Shown here in pieces: positions 35,597-42,754 of a DNA stretch of 64,000 nt. Below the pieces are notes generated by a model. That model had not been told where the DNA came from. It searched no databases and saw only the letters and a program-made list of their open reading frames with translations. Position 1 is the first letter of the stretch; every line of letters begins with the position of its first letter. The translations under genes and the position numbers were made by a program. This stretch comes from UM-FILTER-33-9 sp964530235 (lineage in GTDB: Bacteria; Patescibacteriota; Microgenomatia; UBA1406; GWC2-37-13): NCBI GenBank assembly GCA_964530235.1, contig CAZGYB010000001.1, positions 186,001 to 250,000 of the forward strand, written 5' to 3'.

Positions 35597-36067
35597 TTAC
35601 ACTTGCCGGACAACCAAACCGGCTTTTTCCAAAAGGTCTGTACCTGTAGAATCGATGCCATGAGTCGTGTGCGGTTCTTTGTATACAACTTCCACTATGC
35701 CTGCATTGATAATGGCTTTTGCACATTGCAGACAGGGAGCAATTGTCGAGTAGAGTACTGCTCCTTTTGTTGATACTCCATGATATGCAGCTTGCAACAG
35801 CGAATTGAGTTCGGCGTGAACACAAATGCACAGGTCTTTTCGTTCATGAACCTTTAAAATATCCGCGTGTCTGTCTGTACACCGCTTGCATCCGCCCTCA
35901 TCGCAGTTTGGAATTCCTGCTGGAACTCCGTTATACCCTGTTGCAATAATCCGCTTTTCCTTGACTACTACCGCGCCTATGGAGTTACGAATACAGTTTG
36001 AACGCATTCGCGCGCTTGCCGCAACATGCATAAAATACTCATCCCAGTTTAAACGCTGTTTTTTCAT
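35597..36067 (-). CDS. dCMP deaminase (ComEB-like)
   Basis: Deaminates dCMP to dUMP for thymidylate supply. 156 residues with the N-terminal W-D-E-Y-F-M, a Cys-rich inserted loop (C-D-E-G-G-C-K-R-C) typical of dCMP deaminases, the zinc motif H-A-E-L-N and P-C-L-Q-C, and a C-terminal Y-K-E-P-H. It starts 17 bases after the stop of the upstream membrane-anchored protein and is cotranscribed with the glycosidase-like gene. Confidence 0.93.
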   Translation of the reverse strand: MKKQRLNWDEYFMHVAASARMRSNCIRNSIGAVVVKEKRIIATGYNGVPAGIPNCDEGGCKRCTDRHADILKVHERKDLCICVHAELNSLLQAAYHGVSTKGAVLYSTIAPCLQCAKAIINAGIVEVVYKEPHTTHGIDSTGTDLLEKAGLVVRQV

Positions 36068-36084
36068 TATAGAGTTTATTGGAT

Positions 36085-36987
36085 TTATTCACTGCTTTCC
36101 GTCATACCGGCGTCCTCTTGACCTGCTTGCTCCATTATTTTCCGCAGTTCCTCTTGAACGTTTTTTGTATCAATCGAAGAGGCGGATCCTTGTTCTCCCG
36201 CGGGAATTTCCTTCATCATATTTCCAAAATCAACATTCATTTCTTTTACTGGTGAAGGAATTTCAATCGAGACAGGATTGTACATAAACTCTGTTTCTGT
36301 CGAACCCCCTTCTTCGTTTTCAACTCTCATCTTCCGAAGCAAATATTCCTTGGTATCAATAAACATATACTGCACCATGGTTGTGTTTCCAAAAGGCGTC
36401 ATGACTTTATACTTGACGCATGTTAAACTTCCGCACGGCTCTTTTCCGACTTTTTCATAGGTTGTTTTATCTTCAATCTCCTTGGTGTCAATTTTCATAT
36501 TTTTCTTCATCTCTTCAACAGAAAATCCCGACTTTCCCTCGTTTGATTGAGACGCTGGATACTTAAACCATTTATTGTCTGTATAGTCCTTCATATACAT
36601 GGCACCGTCAATCATAATAATGTTGGACTCTTCCTTTCCGTTTCGGTTTGTGACAAAATGTGACTTTCCTTCGCCGGCCATCTCCCAAAGGCTTTCTGAT
36701 TTCTGGCCTTTTGCATCAACCGTGACTGACTTTCCGGAAAAACCCGCCTTTAAAAAATCTGCAGATGTGGCTCTGTTCATATACTTACACAGATCCGGAT
36801 CATTCAACTTGCAGTTGGGATTAAACGTTACACCGCCTAAAAGCGACTTTTTCTGCTGTGAACCAGCCCCCCCAGCTCCTGTGTTTGCTTTTTGTCTGGT
36901 TAAAAAATATCCTCCTCCTGCAATAATGCCAACTACTGCAACAACTGCAACAATAACCAAAGGGGCGATCCCTTGTTTATTTCTCAT
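36085..36987 (-). CDS. Membrane-anchored extracytoplasmic protein (unknown; LolA/LppX-like fold possible)
   Basis: 300 residues: N-terminal anchor (G-I-A-P-L-V-I-V-A-V-V-A-V-V-G-I-I-A-G-G-G-Y-F) of a type common in this group, then a Gly/Ala linker and a soluble domain. Its strands and wording (M-I-D-G-A-M-Y-M-K, N-K-W-F-K-Y-P, L-R-K-M-R-V) recall lipoprotein-sorting or lipid-carrier half-barrels. Two cysteine pairs (C-K-L..L-C-K and C-G-S-L-T-C) suggest disulfides. The C-terminus is charged. No function can be assigned. Confidence 0.7.
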   Translation of the reverse strand: MRNKQGIAPLVIVAVVAVVGIIAGGGYFLTRQKANTGAGGAGSQQKKSLLGGVTFNPNCKLNDPDLCKYMNRATSADFLKAGFSGKSVTVDAKGQKSESLWEMAGEGKSHFVTNRNGKEESNIIMIDGAMYMKDYTDNKWFKYPASQSNEGKSGFSVEEMKKNMKIDTKEIEDKTTYEKVGKEPCGSLTCVKYKVMTPFGNTTMVQYMFIDTKEYLLRKMRVENEEGGSTETEFMYNPVSIEIPSPVKEMNVDFGNMMKEIPAGEQGSASSIDTKNVQEELRKIMEQAGQEDAGMTESSE

Positions 36988-37058
36988 AATGGAAAAAGTA
37001 AATGAATAATCAGGTACATAGTAATCTGTTTTAAGAATATTTTCAAGTCAAACAGTGT

Positions 37059-37077
37059 CGGGGCGGGCAGACTTGAA
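37059..37077 (-). pseudogene. 3' acceptor/T-loop fragment of an interrupted tRNA-like gene
   Basis: On the reverse strand this reads TTCAAGT-CTGCC-CGCCCCG. The last seven bases pair perfectly with the CGGGGCG that begins the 5' fragment at 37274. The other T-stem strand, GGCAG, lies at 37116-37120 (reverse strand), separated by 38 bases that contain a perfect inverted repeat (37078-37087 and 37102-37111). Restoring the stem needs removal of the insert. Confidence 0.4.
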
Positions 37078-37111
37078 CACTGTAAACCAGATTTTAACTA
37101 TGTTTACAGTG
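37078..37111. repeat. Inverted repeat inside tRNA-like T arm
   Basis: Two perfect 10-base arms (cactgtaaac at 37078-37087, gtttacagtg at 37102-37111) flank a 14-base loop. A related ctttacactgg follows at 37130-37140. The hairpin interrupts what would otherwise be a normal T stem-loop. Confidence 0.6.
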
Positions 37112-37148
37112 TAAACTGCCAATTCGACCCTTTACACTGGAAATTTGG

Positions 37149-37222
37149 TCGGGGTAGCCGGACTTGAACCGGCGACCTTGCGACCCCCAGCCGCACGTTC
37201 TAGCCATCTGAACTATACCCCG
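37149..37222 (-). tRNA. tRNA-Pro (anticodon GGG)
   Basis: Full cloverleaf on the reverse strand: acceptor CGGGGTA/TACCCCG, D stem GTTC/GAAC, anticodon stem TGCGG/TCGCA with loop CTGGGGG (anticodon GGG), T stem GCCGG/CCGGC with TTCAAGT, discriminator A, and an encoded CCA beyond it. It is flanked by short inverted copies of GGAAATT and by two halves of another tRNA-like sequence. Confidence 0.92.
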
Positions 37223-37234
37223 ACTCAATTTCCA

Positions 37235-37274
37235 TGTGCCAGCCCAACGTTCTAGCCATCTGAACTACGCCCCG
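37235..37274 (-). pseudogene. 5' half of an interrupted tRNA-like gene
   Basis: The reverse strand begins CGGGGCG-TA-GTTC, continues with a D loop identical to that of the neighbouring tRNA-Pro (AGATGGCTA) and GAAC, then diverges in the anticodon arm (TTGGG-CTGGCAC). No matching 3' anticodon strand follows; instead tRNA-Pro(GGG) begins 12 bases later. The acceptor half fits the fragment at 37059. It could be a decayed duplicate or an unusual interrupted tRNA. Confidence 0.45.
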
Positions 37275-37376
37275 TATGTTTTTCATCTGTATTGTATACC
37301 TATCTTAGTCCAATTTACAACTTATAAAGTTGTAGTCGCGAATTAGATGGGTATGTTCCGACTTATTTGTTTGCAA

Positions 37377-37392
37377 TTTCAATGACGTCGGG
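37377..37392 (+). repeat. 16-base repeat copy 2
   Basis: Second copy of tttcaatgacgtcggg (first at 22999-23014). Here it lies 25 bases before the -10 box of the PIG-L gene. The rest of 37275-37430 shows no gene. Confidence 0.45.
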
Positions 37393-37430
37393 ATAACAAA
37401 TCCTTCAAGTGTTTAGTTATAATGAGCCGT

Positions 37431-38108
37431 ATGAAAAAATCCGTTTTTGCAGTGTTCGCTCATCCGGACGATGAGGCTTTTGGACCGGCTGGCACCCTTG
37501 TGTTGTTGTCAAAAACACACAATGTCTATCTCATTTGTGCAACCGCCGGAGACGCCGGAGAAAACCACTCGAATAAGAAAGACGATTTAGGGGTAATACG
37601 CAAACAGGAGCTCGTTGATTCTTCAAAACTGCTCGGAGTAAAGAAGGTGTTTTTTTTGGATTACAAAGACGGCAGTCTGAATCAAAATATGTACCATGAA
37701 TTGGCAGATAAAATCAAAGCAATTGTAAATAAATACAAACCAGAACTGCTTATCACCTACGAACCACGAGGAGTTTCCGGACACATAGATCACATGGCTA
37801 TATCTATGATTTCAACGTTTGTATTTGAAAAATCATCTTACATTGAAAAGCTATACTATTACTGCATTAGTGACTTTCAAAGGAATATGGTACAGAAATA
37901 CTTTATCTATTTTCCACCCGGGTATAAAAGAAAGAGTGTTGACTTGGCAATTGACATATCTACGGTATGGGATACGAAAATTAAAGCAATTAAAGCGCAT
38001 GCATCCCAGGCAAAAGACGGCCGCCTGTTTATCTTGGGCATGCAAGCACTTTCAAAAGTCAAATGGTGGAGCAAAAAAGAGGAGTATTTTTTGGTGAGAA
38101 AAAAGTAA
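37431..38108 (+). CDS. PIG-L family (LmbE-like) N-acetyl sugar deacetylase
   Basis: Zinc-dependent deacetylase of N-acetylglucosamine-type substrates. The zinc motif A-H-P-D-D-E lies at the start of the protein and the second one (S-G-H-I-D-H) at mid-length. 225 residues, a normal size. TATAAT at 37418-37423 overlaps an earlier ATG (37422) and lies 7 bases before the ATG at 37431, which I prefer. The neighbours are tRNA sequences and GMP synthase. It may act on glycan precursors made by the polysaccharide genes. Confidence 0.88.
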   Translation: MKKSVFAVFAHPDDEAFGPAGTLVLLSKTHNVYLICATAGDAGENHSNKKDDLGVIRKQELVDSSKLLGVKKVFFLDYKDGSLNQNMYHELADKIKAIVNKYKPELLITYEPRGVSGHIDHMAISMISTFVFEKSSYIEKLYYYCISDFQRNMVQKYFIYFPPGYKRKSVDLAIDISTVWDTKIKAIKAHASQAKDGRLFILGMQALSKVKWWSKKEEYFLVRKK

Positions 38109-38117
38109 TGTTCAAAT

Positions 38118-39665
38118 CTATTCCCACTCCATCGTTGCCGGAGGTTTTGTAGTAATATCGTAAACAACCCGCGAAACACCGGGAACTTCATTGACAATCC
38201 TTGTTGATATGCGCTGTAATACTTTATACGGAAGATCCACCCAATCTGCAGACATCCGATCTTTTGAGTGGACAACGCGAATCGCAACTACATCCCCGAA
38301 AAACCGTGCATCACCTTTTACTGCAGTGCTTTTTGCATTTGTCAAAATCGTCCAGCATTGAAATACTTTACTGTACCATTTGCTTTTTTTCAGTTCATCA
38401 ACCAACACTGCATCTGCATGGATCTGTTTTGCTAAACGCTCACGAGTCACCTCGCCAAGAATACGTACTGCATGACCGGGTCCGGGAAACGGTTGCTGAA
38501 ACACAACGTCTTTTGGCAACCCTATCTGAAGCCCTATTTGCCTCACCTGATCAGTATAATAATATTTTAAGGGTTCGAGTAGTTCCATCTTCATTTCAGT
38601 CGGCAATCCGCCTACATTATGATGGCTTTTAATATGTGCCGCATGTTTTGTTCCCTTTGAATGGATAAAGTCAGCATAGGTAGTTCCCTGCATAAGAAAA
38701 TGGGCTTCAGGATGTTTTTTAAGTTCTTTTTCAAATAGTTGGATATAAAGCTTGCCGATTGTTTTTCTTTTTTGTTCCGGATCAACAATTCCTTTAAGTG
38801 CATGTAAAAATTCTTTTTTTGCCTCAACTACCTTAACAGACATATTTAAAATTTTTGGAAATACCGTCCTGATGCGTTCGACTGTACCTCCCCGCATGAG
38901 TCCGCTTTCAATATAGACAGGGATAAACTGTTTCCCAATAGCCTTTGCAACCAATGCTCCAGCGACAACACTATCGGTTCCACCGGAAAATGCACCAATC
39001 ACCATTCGTTTTCCCACCTTTTCTTTGATAAGTTGTATCATTTCCTCAGTGTTTATCTTTTTAGGCACAAGGGGAATCCTGCAAATCCGGGAAATAAAAT
39101 TACTGAACAATAACTGTCCTTTTTCTGTATGTGAAGACTCTGGATGAAACTGCACTCCGTAAATATTCTCCTTAACATGCTTTACTGCTGCAAAAGAAAC
39201 TGCATCGGTTGAAGCAATGACAGAAAAACTGTATGGAGCTTTGATAACCGTATCCCCATGAGACTCCCACACAGAGGTTTGCTCCGGAAATCCATAAAAT
39301 AGGTTATCAAAGTTGGTAATCTTAAGTTTTGCCGGTCCGTACTCTTTTTTTCCCGACTCAACTTTCCCTGCAAGCAGATGTGCAATAAGTTGCCATCCGT
39401 AACAAATACCCAAAATGGGGATGGATAATGAAAATATCCGCGTATCAATAGATGGTGCTCCGTTTTCATATACGGACGAAGGCCCGCCGGAGAAGATTAT
39501 TCCCTGCGGATTTATTTTTTTGATTTCCTGCAAAGCGTCTTTCGGATACACAATTTTTGTTTCAACCCCCAAATCACGGATGCGTCTGCTGATAAGATGG
39601 CATGTCTGTGAGCCGAAATCAATAATAAGCATAGGGTGGTACGCAGATGTGTTCTTCTTTTCCAT
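38118..39665 (-). CDS. guaA: GMP synthase (glutamine-hydrolysing)
   Basis: Converts XMP to GMP using ATP and glutamine. 515 residues in the standard order: class I amidotransferase domain with nucleophile C88 in G-I-C-Y-G-W-Q and F-H-P-E-S, then the ATP pyrophosphatase P-loop S-G-G-T-D-S (Thr where Val is usual), then the C-terminal dimerisation domain ending K-P-P-A-T-M-E-W-E. TATAAT is 5 bases before the ATG, divergent from the promoter of the phosphoribosyltransferase. It belongs to a purine salvage group with the next two genes. Confidence 0.97.
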   Translation of the reverse strand: MEKKNTSAYHPMLIIDFGSQTCHLISRRIRDLGVETKIVYPKDALQEIKKINPQGIIFSGGPSSVYENGAPSIDTRIFSLSIPILGICYGWQLIAHLLAGKVESGKKEYGPAKLKITNFDNLFYGFPEQTSVWESHGDTVIKAPYSFSVIASTDAVSFAAVKHVKENIYGVQFHPESSHTEKGQLLFSNFISRICRIPLVPKKINTEEMIQLIKEKVGKRMVIGAFSGGTDSVVAGALVAKAIGKQFIPVYIESGLMRGGTVERIRTVFPKILNMSVKVVEAKKEFLHALKGIVDPEQKRKTIGKLYIQLFEKELKKHPEAHFLMQGTTYADFIHSKGTKHAAHIKSHHNVGGLPTEMKMELLEPLKYYYTDQVRQIGLQIGLPKDVVFQQPFPGPGHAVRILGEVTRERLAKQIHADAVLVDELKKSKWYSKVFQCWTILTNAKSTAVKGDARFFGDVVAIRVVHSKDRMSADWVDLPYKVLQRISTRIVNEVPGVSRVVYDITTKPPATMEWE

Positions 39666-39670
39666 AGATT

Positions 39671-39693
39671 ATTATAAACGATAGGTGTATAAT
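39671..39693. promoter_or_regulatory. Divergent pair of -10 boxes between guaA and the PRT gene
   Basis: Reverse-strand TATAAT (39671-39676) is 5 bases from the guaA ATG at 39665. Forward TATAAT (39688-39693) is 5 bases from the ATG at 39699. The whole intergenic space is 33 bases, leaving no room for untranslated leaders. Confidence 0.6.
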
Positions 39694-39698
39694 TTTCT

Positions 39699-40265
39699 AT
39701 GGAATTTCAAACGTTTCACACGGTTTCATGGAAAGACCTCCACACTGCTTCATTTCACCTTGCGCAAAAAATAAAAAACAGTAAAAAAAATCTCAATCTT
39801 ATTGTCGCCATAGCCCGAGGCGGAATGACGATTGCGCAAGTTCTTTCTGATTTTCTCAATCTTCCGGTTGCCACATTTACCATCTCAAGCTATAGAGATC
39901 TCCAGCAAAAAGAACTTTCTGATATATCGTTCCATGTAGGCGCCCGACTTGAAAATAAAGAGGTATTGCTTGTTGATGATATTTCAGATACCGGAAAAAC
40001 ATTTATCCGCGGGACAACATACCTAAAAGAGCTGGGAGCACATTCGGTTACCACCGCCTCTCTTTTTATCAAACCCTCAACAAAACACATACCTGATTTT
40101 TATGTGCAAGAGGTTACCAGATGGGTAATTTTTCCATTTGATATGAAAGAAACCATTGATGCAATTGGCGGTAAAATGCAAAAAGAGGGAAAAACAAAAG
40201 AACAAATCAAAACTAAATTGCATAGTATTGGCATACCAAGGGAGTTTGTTGAAAAACTAAGTTAA
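39699..40265 (+). CDS. Purine phosphoribosyltransferase-like protein
   Basis: 188 residues with the PRPP-binding signature L-L-V-D-D-I-S-D-T-G-K-T (type I PRT loop), A-I-A-R-G-G-M upstream, and a C-terminal W-V-I-F-P-F-D typical of xanthine/hypoxanthine PRTs of the Gpt group. It probably converts a purine base plus PRPP to the mononucleotide. The last 45 residues (charged, K-E-G-K-T-K-E-Q-I-K) form a small helical extension. It sits between guaA and purine nucleoside phosphorylase, consistent with nucleoside-to-GMP salvage. Confidence 0.87.
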   Translation: MEFQTFHTVSWKDLHTASFHLAQKIKNSKKNLNLIVAIARGGMTIAQVLSDFLNLPVATFTISSYRDLQQKELSDISFHVGARLENKEVLLVDDISDTGKTFIRGTTYLKELGAHSVTTASLFIKPSTKHIPDFYVQEVTRWVIFPFDMKETIDAIGGKMQKEGKTKEQIKTKLHSIGIPREFVEKLS

Positions 40266-40280
40266 TAGTATTCTTTGCTT

Positions 40281-40382
40281 GTCATTCCGGCATAAGCCGG
40301 TTTACCTTGTAAGGAAATCTAAAGCAGTCATCCCGACCGAGTGAAACGAGTGGAGGGATCCCTCGACTTTGCTCGGGATGAC
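40281..40382. repeat. REP-like palindromic repeat pair
   Basis: A short palindrome (CCGGCATAAGCCGG, 40287-40300, preceded by GTCATT) is followed by a longer imperfect one at 40327-40382 with perfect ends GTCATCCCGA and TCGGGATGAC. The open frame of the next gene extends back through it, giving a false N-terminus. It is of a kind dispersed in many bacterial genomes and could fold in the transcript as a hairpin. Confidence 0.7.
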
Positions 40383-40394
40383 AAAAACACATCT

Positions 40395-41183
40395 ATGTTC
40401 ACGCTTGAAAAATCAACTCAGATATTAAAAAAACTTATTCCTGTGTTTCCTACATCTCTTGTTGTTTTGGGATCCGGATGGAATAAAGTTTTGGATGAGG
40501 TAAAAATAGATTCGGAAATCGGTTACGAAGAACTATTCGGCGTAAAAACATCTGTTCCCGGCCATACCGGAAAACTGATTATCGGAAACATAAATCAAAG
40601 TCGTGTTGCTTTTATGTCCGGAAGAGTTCATATGTATGAGGGATATTCGGCAGAAAAAGCAACTCTTCCGATCCGTGTGTTTGCACAAGCAGGTATCAAA
40701 CAACTCATTCTAACGGCAGCTTGTGGAGCCCTAAATCCAAAATATAAGGTGGGGGATTTTGTTATTCTTTCAGACATGCTTACCCTGTTTTTGGCACTGG
40801 ACAATCCCCTGCGGGGTCCGCAGTTTATTGATGTGTCTGAAGTGTTTGACGCAGAACTGAGGAATAAAGCAAAAAAAATATGTATTGAAAACGAAATTCC
40901 GTTTCACGAAGGCGTATATGCCTATTACCACGGACCAAACTATGAAACGCCGGCAGATAAAATGGCTCTACGGTTTCTGGGTGCGGATGTAGTTGGGATG
41001 AGCACCGTACCTGAAACACTTACTGCCCGTTCATTCGGCATAAATGTACTCGGACTATCATTCGTCACCAACCTTGCATTTGTAAAACACGATCATAAGG
41101 AGGTTATTGCAGAGGCAAACAAAGCAAGTGGGAAAATGAGGATTTTACTTACTTCGTTTTTAACTTATCAAATAGGTCCTTGA
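40395..41183 (+). CDS. Purine nucleoside phosphorylase (PNP/MTAP family)
   Basis: Phosphorolytic cleavage of purine nucleosides to base and ribose-1-phosphate. 262 residues from the ATG at 40395, with V-V-L-G-S-G-W, the phosphate-binding G-R-V-H-M-Y-E-G-Y, L-T-A-A-C-G-A-L, Y-H-G-P-N-Y-E-T-P and V-G-M-S-T-V-P-E: the trimeric PNP pattern. The Y-E-T-P and G-M-S-T-V-P-E segments match guanosine/inosine PNP more than MTAP. The longer frame from 40341 is read through the palindromic repeat and is rejected. It overlaps the convergent deaminase by 16 bases. Confidence 0.95.
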   Translation: MFTLEKSTQILKKLIPVFPTSLVVLGSGWNKVLDEVKIDSEIGYEELFGVKTSVPGHTGKLIIGNINQSRVAFMSGRVHMYEGYSAEKATLPIRVFAQAGIKQLILTAACGALNPKYKVGDFVILSDMLTLFLALDNPLRGPQFIDVSEVFDAELRNKAKKICIENEIPFHEGVYAYYHGPNYETPADKMALRFLGADVVGMSTVPETLTARSFGINVLGLSFVTNLAFVKHDHKEVIAEANKASGKMRILLTSFLTYQIGP

Positions 41184-42076
41184 AACGAAGCGTCTCGATA
41201 AGCCTGATCTGACTCTAATGACCTAGAAATAACTTGACCTTCTTCTATAGGGAACAAGCTTCTTAACCCTTGAGCTATGGTCGCAATTGCTGTTACATCA
41301 TTCAGCTCACCTTCTTTTAAGGCTTTATCTATTTCTGCCCTATTTAATTCAAACATTTGGGTTATTAAAGGCAGATATTTTGGATTTATGTAATGGGTGT
41401 CATCTGGATCTGTTATTATGCCAGCTAAATCGACCTGCGTCCCTTGAGCTTCCATAATAATTTTCCATAGTGGTGGCATCATTTCTACATTTGGTCCAAC
41501 AAATGAACCTGCCGGAGGATCGGCGCTCCCCACCATTATTCTGCAGACACCATGATTGTGACATCTTACTCGACACATTGGACACGGATCAAGACTTGTC
41601 ACAAGTATTTTTCTACTTTCGTTATCTAAGGCTTTTCGTCGCAATATTACCCTGTCTATATAATCACGTTCTCCGCGGGCAACTGATTCAACAGCATCAA
41701 TAACATCCATTTCCGCATGTTTACTCGTGTCTCCATCTGTCACTAACCCATTCCGTCCGGCAATAATCCATTCTTCACCTCCATGAGTCAAAACATATAC
41801 AGCGCCAATACCGTAGTTGCCTTGAGAAAGCGCCTCAACCCCCCACAACATAGCAAAACCTAGATATTCTTGCAAAGAATGGGGTTTAGCAGTCTGAAGC
41901 ATCTCAGCAGCTTGGGGAAGGGCTTCTTTAATAAAAGGCACTACTACATCCGCTTTCGGAATTCGTTTAGGATCAATTTCTTGAAGAATGTGTTGAGGAT
42001 TTGTTCCAATATACCCTCTTTCCTTCATATCTGAGTTAAATCGATTCCAATCAAATCGCGGTCTTTCAGTTGCCAT
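41168..42076 (-). CDS. Cytidine deaminase superfamily protein (large, unassigned)
   Basis: 302 residues. The central 150 residues have the deaminase zinc motif H-A-E-M-D and P-C-P-M-C-R-V-R-C-H (extra Cys and His after the usual PCxxC), with a G-A-V-Y-V substrate strand. N- and C-terminal extensions of about 90 residues each are helical and unknown. Substrate unclear: the arrangement is closer to tRNA/guanine/CMP-type deaminases than to small cytidine deaminases. A TATAAT lies 12 bases before the ATG. It stands with salvage enzymes, so a nucleoside, base or nucleotide is likely. Confidence 0.83.
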   Translation of the reverse strand: MATERPRFDWNRFNSDMKERGYIGTNPQHILQEIDPKRIPKADVVVPFIKEALPQAAEMLQTAKPHSLQEYLGFAMLWGVEALSQGNYGIGAVYVLTHGGEEWIIAGRNGLVTDGDTSKHAEMDVIDAVESVARGERDYIDRVILRRKALDNESRKILVTSLDPCPMCRVRCHNHGVCRIMVGSADPPAGSFVGPNVEMMPPLWKIIMEAQGTQVDLAGIITDPDDTHYINPKYLPLITQMFELNRAEIDKALKEGELNDVTAIATIAQGLRSLFPIEEGQVISRSLESDQAYRDASFQGPI

Positions 42077-42112
42077 ATAGTTTAGACTATTATAACAGTA
42101 AGTTTTATATTT

Positions 42113-42751
42113 TCAACAAAATATATCGGTTACCTGTCTTATGAGTTTATTCCTGTCTTTTTCACTATGTTCAAAGTCCGGTATTTCTTTTTCAGAAATA
42201 GTATATACGTTTACGTTTTGTTTTTTCAGCATTTTTTTAAGCGCAGTCAAACCATTATCGAGCTGTCGCAAAAAATCTTTATTATAGTATTTCACTTCAT
42301 AATCCCTTCCCCGATTCTGTATGCGTTTGTACAATGTCTCAATTGAATAGGACATATATAGTACGTGCGATTTCCGGGAAACAGATTTCATTAAAATGTT
42401 GTATATACTTTCATAGAGATTCCACTGGTCTTTATCAATGTTTTTCTTCAGAAAATGACTGTAGGTATAAACCCAGGTCATCAGATTGCCGCTGTCAATA
42501 ATCGTCGGCCTACTACTTTTTTTGGAAAGATATGTGTTAAGTAGGTTGAACCGTTCAACCGTCATCCAGAGTTCATTAGCTAAAACCCATCGCGGCATGT
42601 CTTTTAAATACCTTTCTCTAAAGGGGTTAACGGTCTGGAAAATATTATCCGCATGTAAAATCCGCGCCCCAATAGCCTTTGCGATAATAGGTGCAACCGT
42701 TGACTTACCCGAACCGACGTTTCCAACTAAAGTAATAAAAGTATTTTTCAT
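42113..42751 (-). CDS. Deoxynucleoside kinase (dNK/dCK-dGK family)
   Basis: Phosphorylates deoxynucleosides for salvage. 212 residues: P-loop G-N-V-G-S-G-K-S-T at residues 10-18, the substrate-side E-R-Y and W-V-L-A-N-E segments, D-S-G-N-L near the usual DRS position, and a lid R-I-Q-N-R-G-R-D-Y-E. The DRS-like D-S-G is a variation. It starts 3 bases after the stop of the HD-domain gene and is probably cotranscribed with it. Confidence 0.87.
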   Translation of the reverse strand: MKNTFITLVGNVGSGKSTVAPIIAKAIGARILHADNIFQTVNPFRERYLKDMPRWVLANELWMTVERFNLLNTYLSKKSSRPTIIDSGNLMTWVYTYSHFLKKNIDKDQWNLYESIYNILMKSVSRKSHVLYMSYSIETLYKRIQNRGRDYEVKYYNKDFLRQLDNGLTALKKMLKKQNVNVYTISEKEIPDFEHSEKDRNKLIRQVTDIFC

Positions 42752-42754
42752 ATA

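Noticed and set aside
35592..35831. N-terminal extension of the glycosidase-like gene
   Set aside because: It overlaps the dCMP deaminase coding region in another frame, and a clean signal peptide begins at the ATG at 35591.
37078..37140. CRISPR-like repeats (three related tttacactg units)
   Set aside because: The units are inverted, irregularly spaced and only 9-10 bases long; no spacer structure or cas genes.
40341..40394. N-terminal extension of purine nucleoside phosphorylase
   Set aside because: These codons are read through the REP-like palindrome; the conserved protein starts at the ATG at 40395.
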